Assembly: GCF_023554105.1 (NCBI RefSeq)
Contig: NZ_JAMJWE010000009.1
Location: forward strand, 124,001 to 188,000
Length of the DNA: 64,000 nucleotides
Source: Brucella sp. 21LCYQ03
Lineage (GTDB): Bacteria > Pseudomonadota > Alphaproteobacteria > Rhizobiales > Rhizobiaceae
Reading direction: 5' to 3'
Shown: positions 26,363-36,143 of the stretch, one piece after another
Layout: each line of letters begins with the position of its first letter
Numbering within the stretch: position 1 is the stretch's first letter
The notes under the pieces: generated by a model
Database searches by the model: none
What the model was told of the DNA's origin: nothing
The model's input: only the letters and a program-made list of their open reading frames with translations
Position numbers and translations under genes: made by a program

Positions 26363-26944
26363 ATGAACGAAACATCTCAGGCAACAGTGCGCGAAAGGCT
26401 TTTGGAAGCTGCGACAGTTCTGTTTTACAATGACGGCATTGCGGCTACAGGGATTGACTCAATCACCCGGCGCGCAGGTGTCGCTAAGCAAAGCCTTTAT
26501 AATAATTTTTCTTCCAAGGCCGACCTTGTCGCAACATATCTTGAAATCCGCCATGAAGAATGGCTATCACTTTATGCAGCCCGACTTGCAGGAAAAACAA
26601 AACCTATCGATAGAATTCTCGCCGTGTTTGAAGCCTATGAAGACCACGCTGAATTTGCTTACGAACGTGGCTTTCGAGGATGTGGACTGCTCAACGCTGC
26701 CGCAGAATTAACGGCAAATCATCCCGGACGCGTTCGTGTTCGAACACACAAAGAGCAAATCGAAGGCTTTCTCGCTGAACACCTTCGTTGCTTGAAAATT
26801 CAGGATAATCAGAGGGTCAATGAATTGGCAAGGCACCTTTCCTTCATTCTCGAAGGAGCCATCACACGCGCCGGACTTGAGGGGAATGGTCGGCAAATGC
26901 GCGAAGCCAAAAATCTCGTGGCTACAATCATTGAGAGCCTGTAA
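26363..26944 (+). CDS. TetR/AcrR-family transcriptional regulator
   Basis: About 193 aa from ATG at 26363; ATG at 26357 is also possible, and GGA at 26351-26353 fits 26363 better. The N-terminal TetR helix-turn-helix has ITRRAGVAKQSLYNNFSSKADLV. The C-terminal ligand domain includes RGFRGCGLLNAAAEL, which places it near TetR_C groups that sense small hydrophobic compounds. The stop codon overlaps the start of the DMT transporter gene (TAATG), so it most likely represses its own exporter operon through the palindrome just upstream. The inducer is unknown. Confidence 0.85.
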   Translation: MNETSQATVRERLLEAATVLFYNDGIAATGIDSITRRAGVAKQSLYNNFSSKADLVATYLEIRHEEWLSLYAARLAGKTKPIDRILAVFEAYEDHAEFAYERGFRGCGLLNAAAELTANHPGRVRVRTHKEQIEGFLAEHLRCLKIQDNQRVNELARHLSFILEGAITRAGLEGNGRQMREAKNLVATIIESL

Positions 26945-27879
26945 TGCGATCATCAAACAGCTATCTGCTAGGCGTAACCGGCATCCTAATCGCGTCAATT
27001 GTATGGGGAACGACCGGGACGGCAGCAACATTCGCACCAGACGTGAGCGCCGTTGCAATTGGAGCTGCCGCTATGGGCATTGGCGGAATATTACAAGCTC
27101 TGCTCGCATTTAAAGGTATTTCCGCATCACGAAATGCTTTGATTGCTCAATGGCACACCCTAATTCTCGGTGCAGTCGCGGTTGCCATTTACCCACTCGC
27201 CTTTTATGCATCCATGCGTATGGCGGGCGTCACAATCGGCACGCTCATTTCGCTCGGATCAGCACCTCTCCTATCGGCCATGATTGAATACAAGCTTGAT
27301 GGCCATCGCTTATCTCTTCGCTGGGCAATCGGCGCATCAATCGGCATTATCGGTATGCTTCTTTTATGTTTGGGCGAGACGGATAGCGGCCATGCATCGT
27401 CAGACACAAATTCAGCTTTTATCGGAATACTCTTGGGTCTTGTTGCGGGCTTCACTTATGCGCTTTATTCCTGGTGTGCACGTCGTGTGATGCAACGTGG
27501 CATCTCATCCACGACAACAATGGGCGCAATTTTTGGCATTGGCGGATTATTGTTGATGCCTGTGCTGATGTTCACAGGCGAAGCATTCCTGACGTCTTGG
27601 AACAACGCAGCCGTTGGCATCTATATGGCCATCATTCCGATGTTTATTGGCTATGTGTGTTTCGGCTATGGACTGGGTCGCGTTGAAGCAAGCGTTGCTA
27701 CAACGATCACACTTTTCGAACCTGTGGTTGCCGCCTTCCTTGCAGTCATCATTGTCGGGGAGCGGCTGGCACCTGTGGGATGGATAGGCGTTGTGCTGGT
27801 TGTCACATGCCTGATCGTCATAGCCGCTCCCGTAAAATCCAGAAAGCGCTCAGCCGATCCGAGTTCAATGCCGGTGTAA
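26944..27879 (+). CDS. DMT-superfamily (EamA) transporter
   Basis: 311 aa with ten predicted hydrophobic helices in two EamA repeats. The first begins GILIASIVWGTTGTAATF; the second spans GLVAGFTYALYSW to FEPVVAAFLAVIIVGERL. Members export amino acids, metabolites or drugs. It is translationally coupled to a TetR regulator, which suggests inducible efflux. The substrate cannot be inferred. Confidence 0.85.
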   Translation: MRSSNSYLLGVTGILIASIVWGTTGTAATFAPDVSAVAIGAAAMGIGGILQALLAFKGISASRNALIAQWHTLILGAVAVAIYPLAFYASMRMAGVTIGTLISLGSAPLLSAMIEYKLDGHRLSLRWAIGASIGIIGMLLLCLGETDSGHASSDTNSAFIGILLGLVAGFTYALYSWCARRVMQRGISSTTTMGAIFGIGGLLLMPVLMFTGEAFLTSWNNAAVGIYMAIIPMFIGYVCFGYGLGRVEASVATTITLFEPVVAAFLAVIIVGERLAPVGWIGVVLVVTCLIVIAAPVKSRKRSADPSSMPV

Positions 27880-28001
27880 TTATCATTTTCTGAGAAAATA
27901 TCGCTCAACTGCACATATCTCAAAGCCCGTCACCCTTAAGCACTGGCGATCAGACTTATTTGCAGTTAATGGCCTTTCGATAAACATCTTACGAGGGGTC
28001 T

Positions 28002-29291
28002 ATGTCATATTTTCCAAAATGGCGACTTACCAATAACAGTACCGTTCTGCCTGATGAACGACTTCCGGCTGCTGCTGCAGCACCAATGGGTATCCAGCAT
28101 TTGCTAGCCATGTCTGGCTCAACAATTGTCGCACCATTGCTAATGGGCTTTGATCCAAATGTTGCTGTATTTTTCTCCGGTATCGGAACGCTGATCTTCT
28201 TCCTGATGACAGGCGGTCGCGTGCCAAGCTATCTTGGCTCGTCCTTCTCCTTCATCGCGGTTGTAATTGCTGTTACAGCTTATTCCGGCAGTGGCCCAAA
28301 TCCAAATATCGCTCTTGCTCTTGGCGGCATCATTGCTTGCGGCGCGCTATACGCAATTATTGGACTTATCGTTATGGCGGTAGGTTCGGGTTGGGTCGAA
28401 CGTATCATGCCACCTGCGGTCACCGGCGCAATTGGCGTGGCTATCGGGCTTAATCTCGCTCCCGTTGCAGTAGGCCAGCTTAAGGGCAGCGGCGCGCACA
28501 TGGCAATCGCATTGCTGACCGTGCTATGTATGGCAATGGTCTCTGCTTATGGCACGCTGGCAGCGAAGCGCATTGCAGTTCTGATAGCTCTGCTGTTCGG
28601 CTATTGTCTCGTTCTGATTTTCGGCAATGGTCTGGGTCTTGTTCCCGGCATCAATTACGCAGCAGTTAACGATGCTGCATGGTTTGGCTTGCCAGCATTC
28701 ACCGCACCCGTTTTTACATGGCCTGCGATTACGCTTATTGCACCAGTTGCTATCGTTCTGGTCGCTGAAAATCTCGGCCACATTAAAGCGCTCGGCTCGA
28801 TCACCGGGCAGAACATGGATCGCTATATCGGTCGGGGCTTTTTAGGCGATGGTATTGCCACAATGATTTCCGGCTCAGGCGGCGGCACTGGCGTCACCAC
28901 CTATGCAGAAAACATTGGCGTGATGGCTATCACCAAAGTCTATTCAACGCTGATTTTCGTGATTGCGGCCGTTTTCGCAATTGCGCTCGGCATGTCGCCA
29001 AAATTTGGTGCGCTTCTGCATACTATTCCAGCACCTGTATTGGCAGGTCTGGCGGTATCGGTTTTTGGTCTCATCGCTTCTGCGATGGCACGCATCTGGG
29101 TGATCAACAAGGTAAACTTCGCTGATCCACGCAATCTTTTCACCGTTGGCGTAGCGCTCATTTTTGGTGCAGGCGATTTCACAGTTAATATCGGAAGCTT
29201 TGCTCTGGGCGGAATTGGGACGTCGACCTTTGCAGCGCTTATCCTATATCAGTTGCTCAGCATCGGCCGTAAAAGCGACGAAGCAAAATAA
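28002..29291 (+). CDS. Uracil/nucleobase permease (NCS2 family)
   Basis: 429 aa with about 14 hydrophobic segments. NCS2 signatures are clear: GIQHLLAMSGSTIVAPLL at the start, VAENLGHIKALG with the substrate-binding glutamate, and GGGTGVTTYAENIGVMAIT. It resembles UraA/RutG uracil permeases and would import uracil with protons. A ribosome site (GAGGGG) lies close to the start. Cytosine deaminase, which makes uracil, is encoded 24 kb away in the same window, but no operon link exists. Confidence 0.87.
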   Translation: MSYFPKWRLTNNSTVLPDERLPAAAAAPMGIQHLLAMSGSTIVAPLLMGFDPNVAVFFSGIGTLIFFLMTGGRVPSYLGSSFSFIAVVIAVTAYSGSGPNPNIALALGGIIACGALYAIIGLIVMAVGSGWVERIMPPAVTGAIGVAIGLNLAPVAVGQLKGSGAHMAIALLTVLCMAMVSAYGTLAAKRIAVLIALLFGYCLVLIFGNGLGLVPGINYAAVNDAAWFGLPAFTAPVFTWPAITLIAPVAIVLVAENLGHIKALGSITGQNMDRYIGRGFLGDGIATMISGSGGGTGVTTYAENIGVMAITKVYSTLIFVIAAVFAIALGMSPKFGALLHTIPAPVLAGLAVSVFGLIASAMARIWVINKVNFADPRNLFTVGVALIFGAGDFTVNIGSFALGGIGTSTFAALILYQLLSIGRKSDEAK

Positions 29292-29295
29292 AAAT

Positions 29296-29331
29296 GTGTC
29301 GCGCAAAACCCATTAAGGTTTTGCGCGACAC
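29296..29331 (-). terminator. Strong hairpin terminator between uracil permease and xylH
   Basis: A 15-bp perfect stem (GTGTCGCGCAAAACC / GGTTTTGCGCGACAC) has a 6-base loop (29311-29316). On the minus strand it is followed by ATTTTTATTTTG, a good U-tract, so it ends the xylFGH transcript. On the plus strand it is followed by TCCCCGC, so it stops the permease transcript less efficiently. Confidence 0.75.
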
Positions 29332-29362
29332 TCCCCGCACTTACTCATTAGGCCCGACCTTC

Positions 29363-30541
29363 TTAAGCTCGGCGCGTACCCGACGAAACAATATCGAGAT
29401 AAACAGCCAGCACCAAAATGCTGCCTTTGATAATCTGCTGCCAGAATGTATCGACGCCCAGCATCGACATGCCATTGTCGAGGCTCGACATAATGAGTGC
29501 GCCGACCAGTGCACCAATCACCGAGCCAACACCGCCACGCATTGACGTGCCGCCAATGAAGCAGGACGCGATAGCATCAAGCTCGCCACCAAAACCCGCC
29601 GATGGCGTACCTGCCGCTAGACGCGCAGTGGTGGTGAGGCCAGCCACAGCTGCCATCAAGCCCATCAGTGCAAACACTGCCATCTTGACGAAGTTCACAT
29701 TGACACCCGAAAACCGCGTGGCTTCCAGATTGGAACCAACTGCATAAATGTGGCGTCCGAAGACTGTCTGCCGTGAAATAATGGTGAAAACACCCAGGAT
29801 AACGAGCAGCACGAGAACCGGAAACGGAACGCCCTGATAGCTGTTCAGAACCAGAATGAAGCCCAAGATCAAGATGCCTGTTCCAACCAGACGCGCAATT
29901 TCCATAGCCGGTGAAAGCATTTGCAGATTGTGCTTGCGCTTGCTGGCGCGCGTTCGCAGCGTGATCAGTATGAGAACGGCGAATAAGGCCATTGCGCAGA
30001 CATTACCAAACCATTCTGGCAGATAGCCCTGTCCGAGATATTTAAAGTCTGACGAGATAGGCGCGATGGTAACGCCACCCATAATGCCAAGCACGATCCC
30101 GCGGAAAACCAGCTGCCCGCCGAGCGTGACGATGAAGGATGGAATGCCAAGATAGGCCGTCAGCCAACCGTTAAAACCACCCAGTATAACGCCCAAAACA
30201 AGAACCGTGCTGATTGTAGCCCATAAAGGCCAGCCATAGACAACATCGAGTACAGCCGCGACGCCCCCCAGAAGGCCGAGCAACGCTCCGACAGACAAGT
30301 CGATTTCACCCGCCACAATGACGAACACCATGGCTGAGGCCAACATGCCGGTAATTGCCATCTGGCGCAGAAGATTTGAGAAGTTACGCGCCGTCAAAAA
30401 CTGCGACCGACCCATTTCTGGATCATAGGTCATGACCGCAAAGAATGCCCAGATCAAAGCGACCACGATCAGCAGCGCTACGATCTTATATTCTGATAAA
30501 AATTTTCTGAGGCTTTTGCCTGTCAACGTCATGTCATGCAC
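29363..30541 (-). CDS. xylH: D-xylose ABC transporter permease
   Basis: 392 aa, about the length of E. coli XylH. The core motif EIDLSVGALLGL and the C-terminal block AIASCFIGGTSMRGGVGSV are characteristic, with about 10-12 hydrophobic helices. It forms the inner-membrane channel for xylose with XylG and XylF. It is the last gene of the minus-strand xylFGH operon, 34 bp after xylG, and is followed by a strong terminator. Confidence 0.92.
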   Translation of the reverse strand: MHDMTLTGKSLRKFLSEYKIVALLIVVALIWAFFAVMTYDPEMGRSQFLTARNFSNLLRQMAITGMLASAMVFVIVAGEIDLSVGALLGLLGGVAAVLDVVYGWPLWATISTVLVLGVILGGFNGWLTAYLGIPSFIVTLGGQLVFRGIVLGIMGGVTIAPISSDFKYLGQGYLPEWFGNVCAMALFAVLILITLRTRASKRKHNLQMLSPAMEIARLVGTGILILGFILVLNSYQGVPFPVLVLLVILGVFTIISRQTVFGRHIYAVGSNLEATRFSGVNVNFVKMAVFALMGLMAAVAGLTTTARLAAGTPSAGFGGELDAIASCFIGGTSMRGGVGSVIGALVGALIMSSLDNGMSMLGVDTFWQQIIKGSILVLAVYLDIVSSGTRRA

Positions 30542-30575
30542 CGGTTAGATTAGTTGCGGTTCAATGTTCAAAAAA

Positions 30576-32111
30576 CTAGGCCGCATTGGTTGCAGGCTTG
30601 CCAATTGCAGCGGCAAGAACCCTTTCCTGGGTGAGATTTTCATTCGGGAAGTCACCGCGCAATTTGCCCTCGCCAATGACGAGAACACGATCACTAATGC
30701 CAAGCACCTCTGGCATTTCCGACGACACCATCAAAATCGCCACGCCTTGCTTGGCGAGTGCGAATATCAGCTTGTAGATTTCATACTTCGCACCGACATC
30801 GACACCGCGTGTCGGCTCATCAAGGATAAGCACCTTCGGATCAGGCAACATCATTTTAGAAAGAACTGCCTTCTGCTGATTGCCACCCGATAGAGAAGCA
30901 ATCGCCAGCATTGGATCAGCAGTCTTCACTTTCAAGCGCAGAATTTCTCGCTGGATCGTTGCAAGCTCTGCTTCCTTGTCGATGAGACCACGCAATGAGA
31001 AGCGATCAAGGACCGAAATTGTCATGTTATGGCCGACCGGCATGATCGGCAGAATGCCGTCGCGTTTGCGGTCTTCCGGCACCATACAAATGCCCTGCTG
31101 CACCGCATCACGCGGCGTGCGAATTTTGATTTCTTTGCCTTCCAGAAAAATCTGCCCCTGATGCACACCGGGCCAGACCCCAAACAGACTGGAGACAAGT
31201 TCCGTACGCCCTGCACCGACAAGACCTGCGATGCCAAGAATTTCACCGCGTCTTAATTCAAAGGAAACATCATCGACCACTTTGCGATCAGGGTTAGTAA
31301 CACCCCAACAGCTTATGTTGCGGGCTTCAAACACCACTTCGCCAATATCATGCGGCTCACGCGGGAAGAGATTTTTCATCTCACGACCAACCATCATCGT
31401 GATGATATCTGGTGTCGTGAGTTCTGCCATTGGGCGCGTCGCAATATGTGCGCCGTCGCGGATGACAGTCACCGTGTCAGAAATTTCAGCCACCTCATCC
31501 AGCTTATGCGAGATGTAGACACAAGCCATGCCTTGCGCCTTAAAATCCTTGATCAGATCAAGCAAAATGCGCGTTTCGGATGAAGTCAGCGCCGAAGTCG
31601 GCTCATCCAGAATGAGAAGCTTGGCATTTTTATTGATTGCTTTTGCAATTTCGATCAGCTGCTGCTTACCACCCGTATAGTGATATACGGGCAGCGCGAC
31701 ATTGATATCGAAAATCTTAAGGCGTGCGAGCAACTCAGTCGCCCGTGCATTCATCTGATCATAATCAATGAATCCGCCCGTTGTCGGCTCCGAACCCAAG
31801 AAGATGTTTTCGGCAACCGACAAATGCGGCACCATCATCAATTCCTGATGGATAATAACGATGCCAGCTTCTTCTGTATCACGAATGCCGCTGGCTTTTA
31901 GTTCCTTGCCTTCCCAGAAAATCTCGCCCGTCCAAGTACCATAGGGATAAACACCCGAAAGCACTTTCATAAGCGTAGATTTTCCCGCTCCGTTTTCACC
32001 GCAAAGCCCGACGCATTCTCCCGGACGCACTTTCAGGTAAATTCCATCCAACGCCTTTACGCCGTTGAAATCCTTACTGATGTTTCGCATTTCCAAAAGA
32101 TATTCGGACAT
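30576..32111 (-). CDS. xylG: D-xylose ABC transporter ATP-binding protein
   Basis: 511 aa from ATG at 32111, with AAGG upstream; the open frame reaches 32138. It has two fused ABC domains. The first has Walker [19 protein letters not shown] as signature-like segment and [11 protein letters not shown]. The second has [22 protein letters not shown] and [22 protein letters not shown] after the first Walker A is typical of XylG. It follows xylF after a 161-bp spacer with a U-tract hairpin. Confidence 0.92.
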   Translation of the reverse strand: MSEYLLEMRNISKDFNGVKALDGIYLKVRPGECVGLCGENGAGKSTLMKVLSGVYPYGTWTGEIFWEGKELKASGIRDTEEAGIVIIHQELMMVPHLSVAENIFLGSEPTTGGFIDYDQMNARATELLARLKIFDINVALPVYHYTGGKQQLIEIAKAINKNAKLLILDEPTSALTSSETRILLDLIKDFKAQGMACVYISHKLDEVAEISDTVTVIRDGAHIATRPMAELTTPDIITMMVGREMKNLFPREPHDIGEVVFEARNISCWGVTNPDRKVVDDVSFELRRGEILGIAGLVGAGRTELVSSLFGVWPGVHQGQIFLEGKEIKIRTPRDAVQQGICMVPEDRKRDGILPIMPVGHNMTISVLDRFSLRGLIDKEAELATIQREILRLKVKTADPMLAIASLSGGNQQKAVLSKMMLPDPKVLILDEPTRGVDVGAKYEIYKLIFALAKQGVAILMVSSEMPEVLGISDRVLVIGEGKLRGDFPNENLTQERVLAAAIGKPATNAA

Positions 32112-32143
32112 AAACGATGACCTTGCAGTAATTTTCAAAAATC

Positions 32144-32160
32144 CGGCTTTGATAAAGCCG
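32144..32160 (-). terminator. Intercistronic hairpin with U-tract between xylF and xylG (attenuator-like)
   Basis: CGGCTTT-GAT-AAAGCCG forms a 7-bp stem with a 3-base loop. On the minus strand it is followed by GATTTTTG. It sits about 33 bases before the xylG start and is probably a partial terminator that lets the binding protein be made in excess over XylG and XylH. Confidence 0.55.
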
Positions 32161-32272
32161 ATGCAGACAACGCTGTCAAAGACAGGAGTTTCACACCAAT
32201 CTCAGAATGGGTGCCACATGAATTCATACAGCACCCAATTCGTCAGCAGTTCGAGAACTGCAGAAAAGAAGC

Positions 32273-33292
32273 TTACTTCCCTTCGATCTGTTCCTTGGTG
32301 TAGAAGCCGTCCGTTACGTAGACGTCAACATTGTCCTTGGTCACAGCAGTAGGCGTCAGAAGCAATGTCTCGACTTCCTTCGAACCATTGTCGATTTTGC
32401 CATTGAATTCAGGCTTTTCGTCCCGAACCAGCTGAACCGTCAGCTTTGCAGCTTCTTCAGCAATCAGCTTGAGCGGCTTGTAAACAGTCACAGTCTGGGT
32501 GCCGTCAACCAGACGCTTTACAGCCGCAAGATCGCTATCCTGGCCGGAAACTGCTGTTTTGCCCGCAAGACCCTGAGCAGCCAATGCCTGAATTGCACCA
32601 CCAGCAGTACCGTCATTGGAAGCAACAACAGCGTCAATCTTGTTCTGGTTTGCAGTCAGCGCATTTTCCATGATTGAAAGCGCTTCAGTCGGGCTCCATT
32701 CTTTAACCCATTGCGAGCCAACAATCTTGACCTTGCCAGAATCAACCGCTTCCTTCAGCGCCTTTTCCTGACCAGCACGAAGAAGCTTCGCGTTGTTGTC
32801 GGTTGGCGAGCCACCGAGAAGGTAATAATTGCCTTCTGGCTTTTCCTTCAGCACGGCTTCCGCCTGCATGAAACCAACGCGCTCATTGTCAAAGGAAATA
32901 TAAGCGTCGATATCGGCATTGAGGATCAGGCGGTCATAAGACAAAACCTTGATGCCGGAAGCCTTTGCATCGGCCACAACCGCGTCAAAAACCTTGGAGT
33001 TCATCGGCACGATGACGATAGCATCGACGCCCTGCGAGATCAGGTTTTCAACCTGCTTGACCTGCTTTTCTTCATTACCGTCAGCCGACTGAACGTTGAC
33101 CTTGGCACCAAGCTTTTCCGCTGCTGCGATAAAATAATCGCGGTCACGCGCCCAACGCTCTACGCGCAAATCATCGATAGAAAAGCCGATAACCGGATTT
33201 TCCGGCGATGCAAATGCTGGTGCAGTCCCCATTGCACCAATGCCCAAAGCTGCGGCAACCAACGCACCTGTCAAAAAATTACGACGTTTCAT
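32273..33292 (-). CDS. xylF: D-xylose periplasmic binding protein
   Basis: 339 aa from ATG at 33292, chosen for GGAGG upstream; the frame is open to 33322. The leader MKRRNFLTGALVAAALG has a twin-arginine-like RRNFL and ends AFAS. The mature part starts PVIGFSIDDLRVERWARDRD, as XylF does. YDRLILNADIDAYISFDNE and VSGQDSDLAAVKRL are further XylF landmarks. It binds xylose and delivers it to XylGH. It is the first gene of the operon, divergent from xylR. Confidence 0.93.
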   Translation of the reverse strand: MKRRNFLTGALVAAALGIGAMGTAPAFASPENPVIGFSIDDLRVERWARDRDYFIAAAEKLGAKVNVQSADGNEEKQVKQVENLISQGVDAIVIVPMNSKVFDAVVADAKASGIKVLSYDRLILNADIDAYISFDNERVGFMQAEAVLKEKPEGNYYLLGGSPTDNNAKLLRAGQEKALKEAVDSGKVKIVGSQWVKEWSPTEALSIMENALTANQNKIDAVVASNDGTAGGAIQALAAQGLAGKTAVSGQDSDLAAVKRLVDGTQTVTVYKPLKLIAEEAAKLTVQLVRDEKPEFNGKIDNGSKEVETLLLTPTAVTKDNVDVYVTDGFYTKEQIEGK

Positions 33293-33585
33293 GCACGTTC
33301 CTCCAATCACCACCGACGCCATGTCGGCTGATACAAGACCTCGCCCCGAACGAAACCGCCCCCGGAGTTTGGTACGACAAAGTAGCCTCTATCGAGACCA
33401 CTCATTTCTTATATCTGGCTGATCCTCCCTGCGGCGCTTAGCGCCTAGATCACTCCAGTCGGGCCATACGCATCACGCACCGCCCCATCCTCGGACGTAA
33501 TTGATAAGGAAACAAAAATGAATAGCAAGCATTTTTTGATTTACGTACCTCATTTTTGCTCCTATGTTTCACACGAGGAGTGAGA
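33293..33585. promoter_or_regulatory. xylF-xylR divergent promoter region with 9-bp inverted repeat
   Basis: CAAAAATGA (33513-33521) and TCATTTTTG (33550-33558) are exact reverse complements, 28 bases apart. The inner AAAATG-N9-CATTTT (33515-33535) overlaps the first arm. They lie just upstream of xylR and between it and xylF, where a LacI-type regulator would be expected to bind. No classical LacI-type CG-centred palindrome was found, so the assignment is tentative. Confidence 0.35.
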
Positions 33586-34617
33586 ATGAAACCTACCGTC
33601 CATGATATAGCCAGAACTGCGGGCGTCAGTCTCGCCACGGTTGACCGTGTGCTGAACGACCGCCCCGGCGTAAAAGGCAAGACTCGCGACCGTGTGACGG
33701 AAGCGATGAATGCGCTTGGCTATGTGCGTGATGTGGGCGCGGCCAATCTCGCTCGCGGCAGGTTGTATCAGTTCGATTTCATTTTGCCGGATAATGATAA
33801 TACCTTTATGATAAGCCTAAGAGCAGAGTTAAAAGCTGCCACTGAGCGAGCGTTGGGAGAACGCATTCTCATCCAACTCATTCTCGTCCCTGCATTTGAT
33901 GAAGCTGCACTCGTCAATGCATTAGAAGATAGTGCTGAGCGTCAACCAGATGGTGTGGCTTTTGTAGCGCTGGATACCAGCCCTGTTCGAGAAGCCTGTG
34001 ATCGTTTGATTACCAAAGGCGTGCACACGGTCACTCTTGTGTCAGATCTGGGCCAGTCGGCGCGTGAACATTATGTCGGAATTGACAATAACGCCGCCGG
34101 TCGCACGGCTGCAAGACTGCTCGGCCTGTTTGCGAATGGTACAGATGGTGCAATTGCGATTATTGCGGGCTCCTTGAAAGGGAACGATCATCAGGCGCGC
34201 TTTAACGGCTTTAAAGCCGCGATGCAGTCCGATTTTCCCGATCGCGAAATTTTGCCAGTGCTTGAGGGTTTTGATGAAAGCTCCCGCGTCGAGAAGCTTG
34301 TTGAAGAGTTGCTTAGCCAGCGCAGCGATATTGCTGGCATTTATAGTCTTGGAGCAGGCAATAGCGGCCTTGTTCAAGCACTTGAAACGCATAACGGCAA
34401 GCGCCCTCTCGTCATTGCTCACGAGCGTGACGATGTTACCGCGCAAGCACTGGAAGAAGGCCTCATCCATGCCGTACTGGCACAAGATGCAGGGCATGAA
34501 ATCCGAAGTGCCATTCGAGTCCTCAAAGCGTCGGCTGATCGCCTCGCCATTGTTCACGGGCAGGAAATTATCCGTATCGAAATCTTTCTCAAAGACAACC
34601 TGCCGCATTTAGACTGA
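33586..34617 (+). CDS. xylR: LacI-family regulator of the xylose genes
   Basis: 343 aa from ATG at 33586, with GAGGAG upstream. The LacI helix-turn-helix is TVHDIARTAGVSLATVDRVL, followed by the hinge NLARGR. The C-terminal type I periplasmic-binding-protein fold (FDFILPDNDNTF, YVGIDNNAAGRTAARLL, IYSLGAGNSG) would bind a sugar. It is divergent from xylFGH and 35 bp upstream of xylB, so it likely controls both. Xylose as inducer is inferred. It is not related to the AraC-type XylR of E. coli. Confidence 0.85.
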   Translation: MKPTVHDIARTAGVSLATVDRVLNDRPGVKGKTRDRVTEAMNALGYVRDVGAANLARGRLYQFDFILPDNDNTFMISLRAELKAATERALGERILIQLILVPAFDEAALVNALEDSAERQPDGVAFVALDTSPVREACDRLITKGVHTVTLVSDLGQSAREHYVGIDNNAAGRTAARLLGLFANGTDGAIAIIAGSLKGNDHQARFNGFKAAMQSDFPDREILPVLEGFDESSRVEKLVEELLSQRSDIAGIYSLGAGNSGLVQALETHNGKRPLVIAHERDDVTAQALEEGLIHAVLAQDAGHEIRSAIRVLKASADRLAIVHGQEIIRIEIFLKDNLPHLD

Positions 34618-34652
34618 GACGCAGGCCAAACGACAATTTTACTGGAGCAACT

Positions 34653-36104
34653 ATGTATCTTGGGCTTGATCTTGGAACATCCGGCGTCAAAGCGCTTCTG
34701 ATTGATGACAATCAGACTGTCATAGGCTCGGCCCATGGCGAACTGGACGTCTCACGCCCGCATCCGGGCTGGAGCGAACAGGATCCCGCGCAATGGATCA
34801 GCGCTTGCGAGACTGCAATTGATGGCCTTCGGGCAGCACATCCAAAGGAATTTGCAGCCGTTGCAGGCATTGGCCTTTCAGGCCAGATGCATGGCGCAAC
34901 GCTGCTTGACGAAAATGATCAGGTACTGCGCCCTTGCATTCTGTGGAATGATACTCGCAGCTATAAGGAAGCGGCGGAACTCGACGCTGATCCGGCGTTT
35001 CGCGCTATTACCGGCAACATTGTTTTTCCGGGTTTTACAGCGCCTAAACTCGTTTGGGTCGCGCGCAATGAACCGGATATTTTTGCTCGCACGCGCAAAG
35101 TGCTTTTGCCAAAGGATTATCTACGTCTCTGGCTGACCGGCGAATACGTATCCGATATGTCAGATTCAGCAGGTACAAGCTGGCTCGATACGGGTGCGCG
35201 TAAATGGTCGCAAGAGCTTCTGGCAAAGACAGGACTTACCGAAAACCATATGCCAGCGCTTGCTGAAGGCAGCGACGCAACCGGAATTTTGCGCGCCGAA
35301 CTGACGGCGCGTTGGGGGCTTTCGGCCGCGCCGGTTGTTGCAGGTGGTGCAGGTGACAATGCAGCTTCTGCCTGCGGCATGGGAACAGTGCAGCCGGGTC
35401 ACGCTTTCGTGTCGCTCGGCACATCGGGCGTGTTGTTTGCTGCCAATGGCGCTTATCAGCCCAAGCCTGAAAGTGCGGTTCACGCATTCTGCCATGCGCT
35501 TCCCGGCACATGGCATCAGATGGGCGTGATTCTGTCGGCTGCAAGCGCGCTCGATTGGTTCTCCCGTATCACCGGCACCAGCGCACATGCACTGGATGCA
35601 GAACTCGGCAGCACGCTCCATGCTCCCGGCGGCACCACGTTCTTGCCTTATCTTTCCGGCGAACGCACGCCGCATAATGACGCGAAGATTCGGGGTGTTT
35701 TCAGTGGTCTCGACCATGAAACAGACCGCAAAGCGATGACGCAGGCAGTCCTTGAAGGCGTGGCCTTTGCCATCCGCGACAATCTCGTAGCGCTGCAATC
35801 GGCAGGCACTGAGATCAAATCACTGATTGCTGTTGGCGGCGGCTCGCGCTCAACCTACTGGCTCAAATCCATCGCAACAGCACTGAATGTCCCCATTTCA
35901 CTGCCTGAAGAAGGCGATTTTGGTGCAGCTTTTGGCGCAGCGCGTCTTGGGTTGATTGCTGCAAGCGGCGCTGACCCTTTTGCGATCTGCACGCCGCCAC
36001 GCACAGCCCGCACCATCGAACCCGAACAGGCGCTGCTTTCGTCTTATGAGGAAGCTTATCAGCGCTACCACGCACTTTATCCCGCGTTGCACCCTCTCGC
36101 CTAA
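34653..36104 (+). CDS. xylB: Xylulokinase
   Basis: 483 aa FGGY kinase. It phosphorylates D-xylulose to xylulose 5-phosphate with ATP. The phosphate-1 motif is LGLDLGTSGVKALL at the N-terminus. SGQMHGATLLD and LWNDTRS are XylB motifs, and the catalytic aspartate is in GGAGDNAA near residue 234. The adenine-site GGGSRSTYWLK lies near 395. It is flanked by xylR and xylA in one plus-strand operon. Confidence 0.95.
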   Translation: MYLGLDLGTSGVKALLIDDNQTVIGSAHGELDVSRPHPGWSEQDPAQWISACETAIDGLRAAHPKEFAAVAGIGLSGQMHGATLLDENDQVLRPCILWNDTRSYKEAAELDADPAFRAITGNIVFPGFTAPKLVWVARNEPDIFARTRKVLLPKDYLRLWLTGEYVSDMSDSAGTSWLDTGARKWSQELLAKTGLTENHMPALAEGSDATGILRAELTARWGLSAAPVVAGGAGDNAASACGMGTVQPGHAFVSLGTSGVLFAANGAYQPKPESAVHAFCHALPGTWHQMGVILSAASALDWFSRITGTSAHALDAELGSTLHAPGGTTFLPYLSGERTPHNDAKIRGVFSGLDHETDRKAMTQAVLEGVAFAIRDNLVALQSAGTEIKSLIAVGGGSRSTYWLKSIATALNVPISLPEEGDFGAAFGAARLGLIAASGADPFAICTPPRTARTIEPEQALLSSYEEAYQRYHALYPALHPLA

Positions 36105-36143
36105 GAGGGCGCGCACTTTATCCATCATCTAAATCGGAGGAAT

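Noticed and set aside
35166-35798. Minus-strand open frame inside xylB (210 codons)
   Set aside because: Antisense to an intact xylulokinase with all motifs; composition rich in Cys, Arg and His typical of shadow frames.
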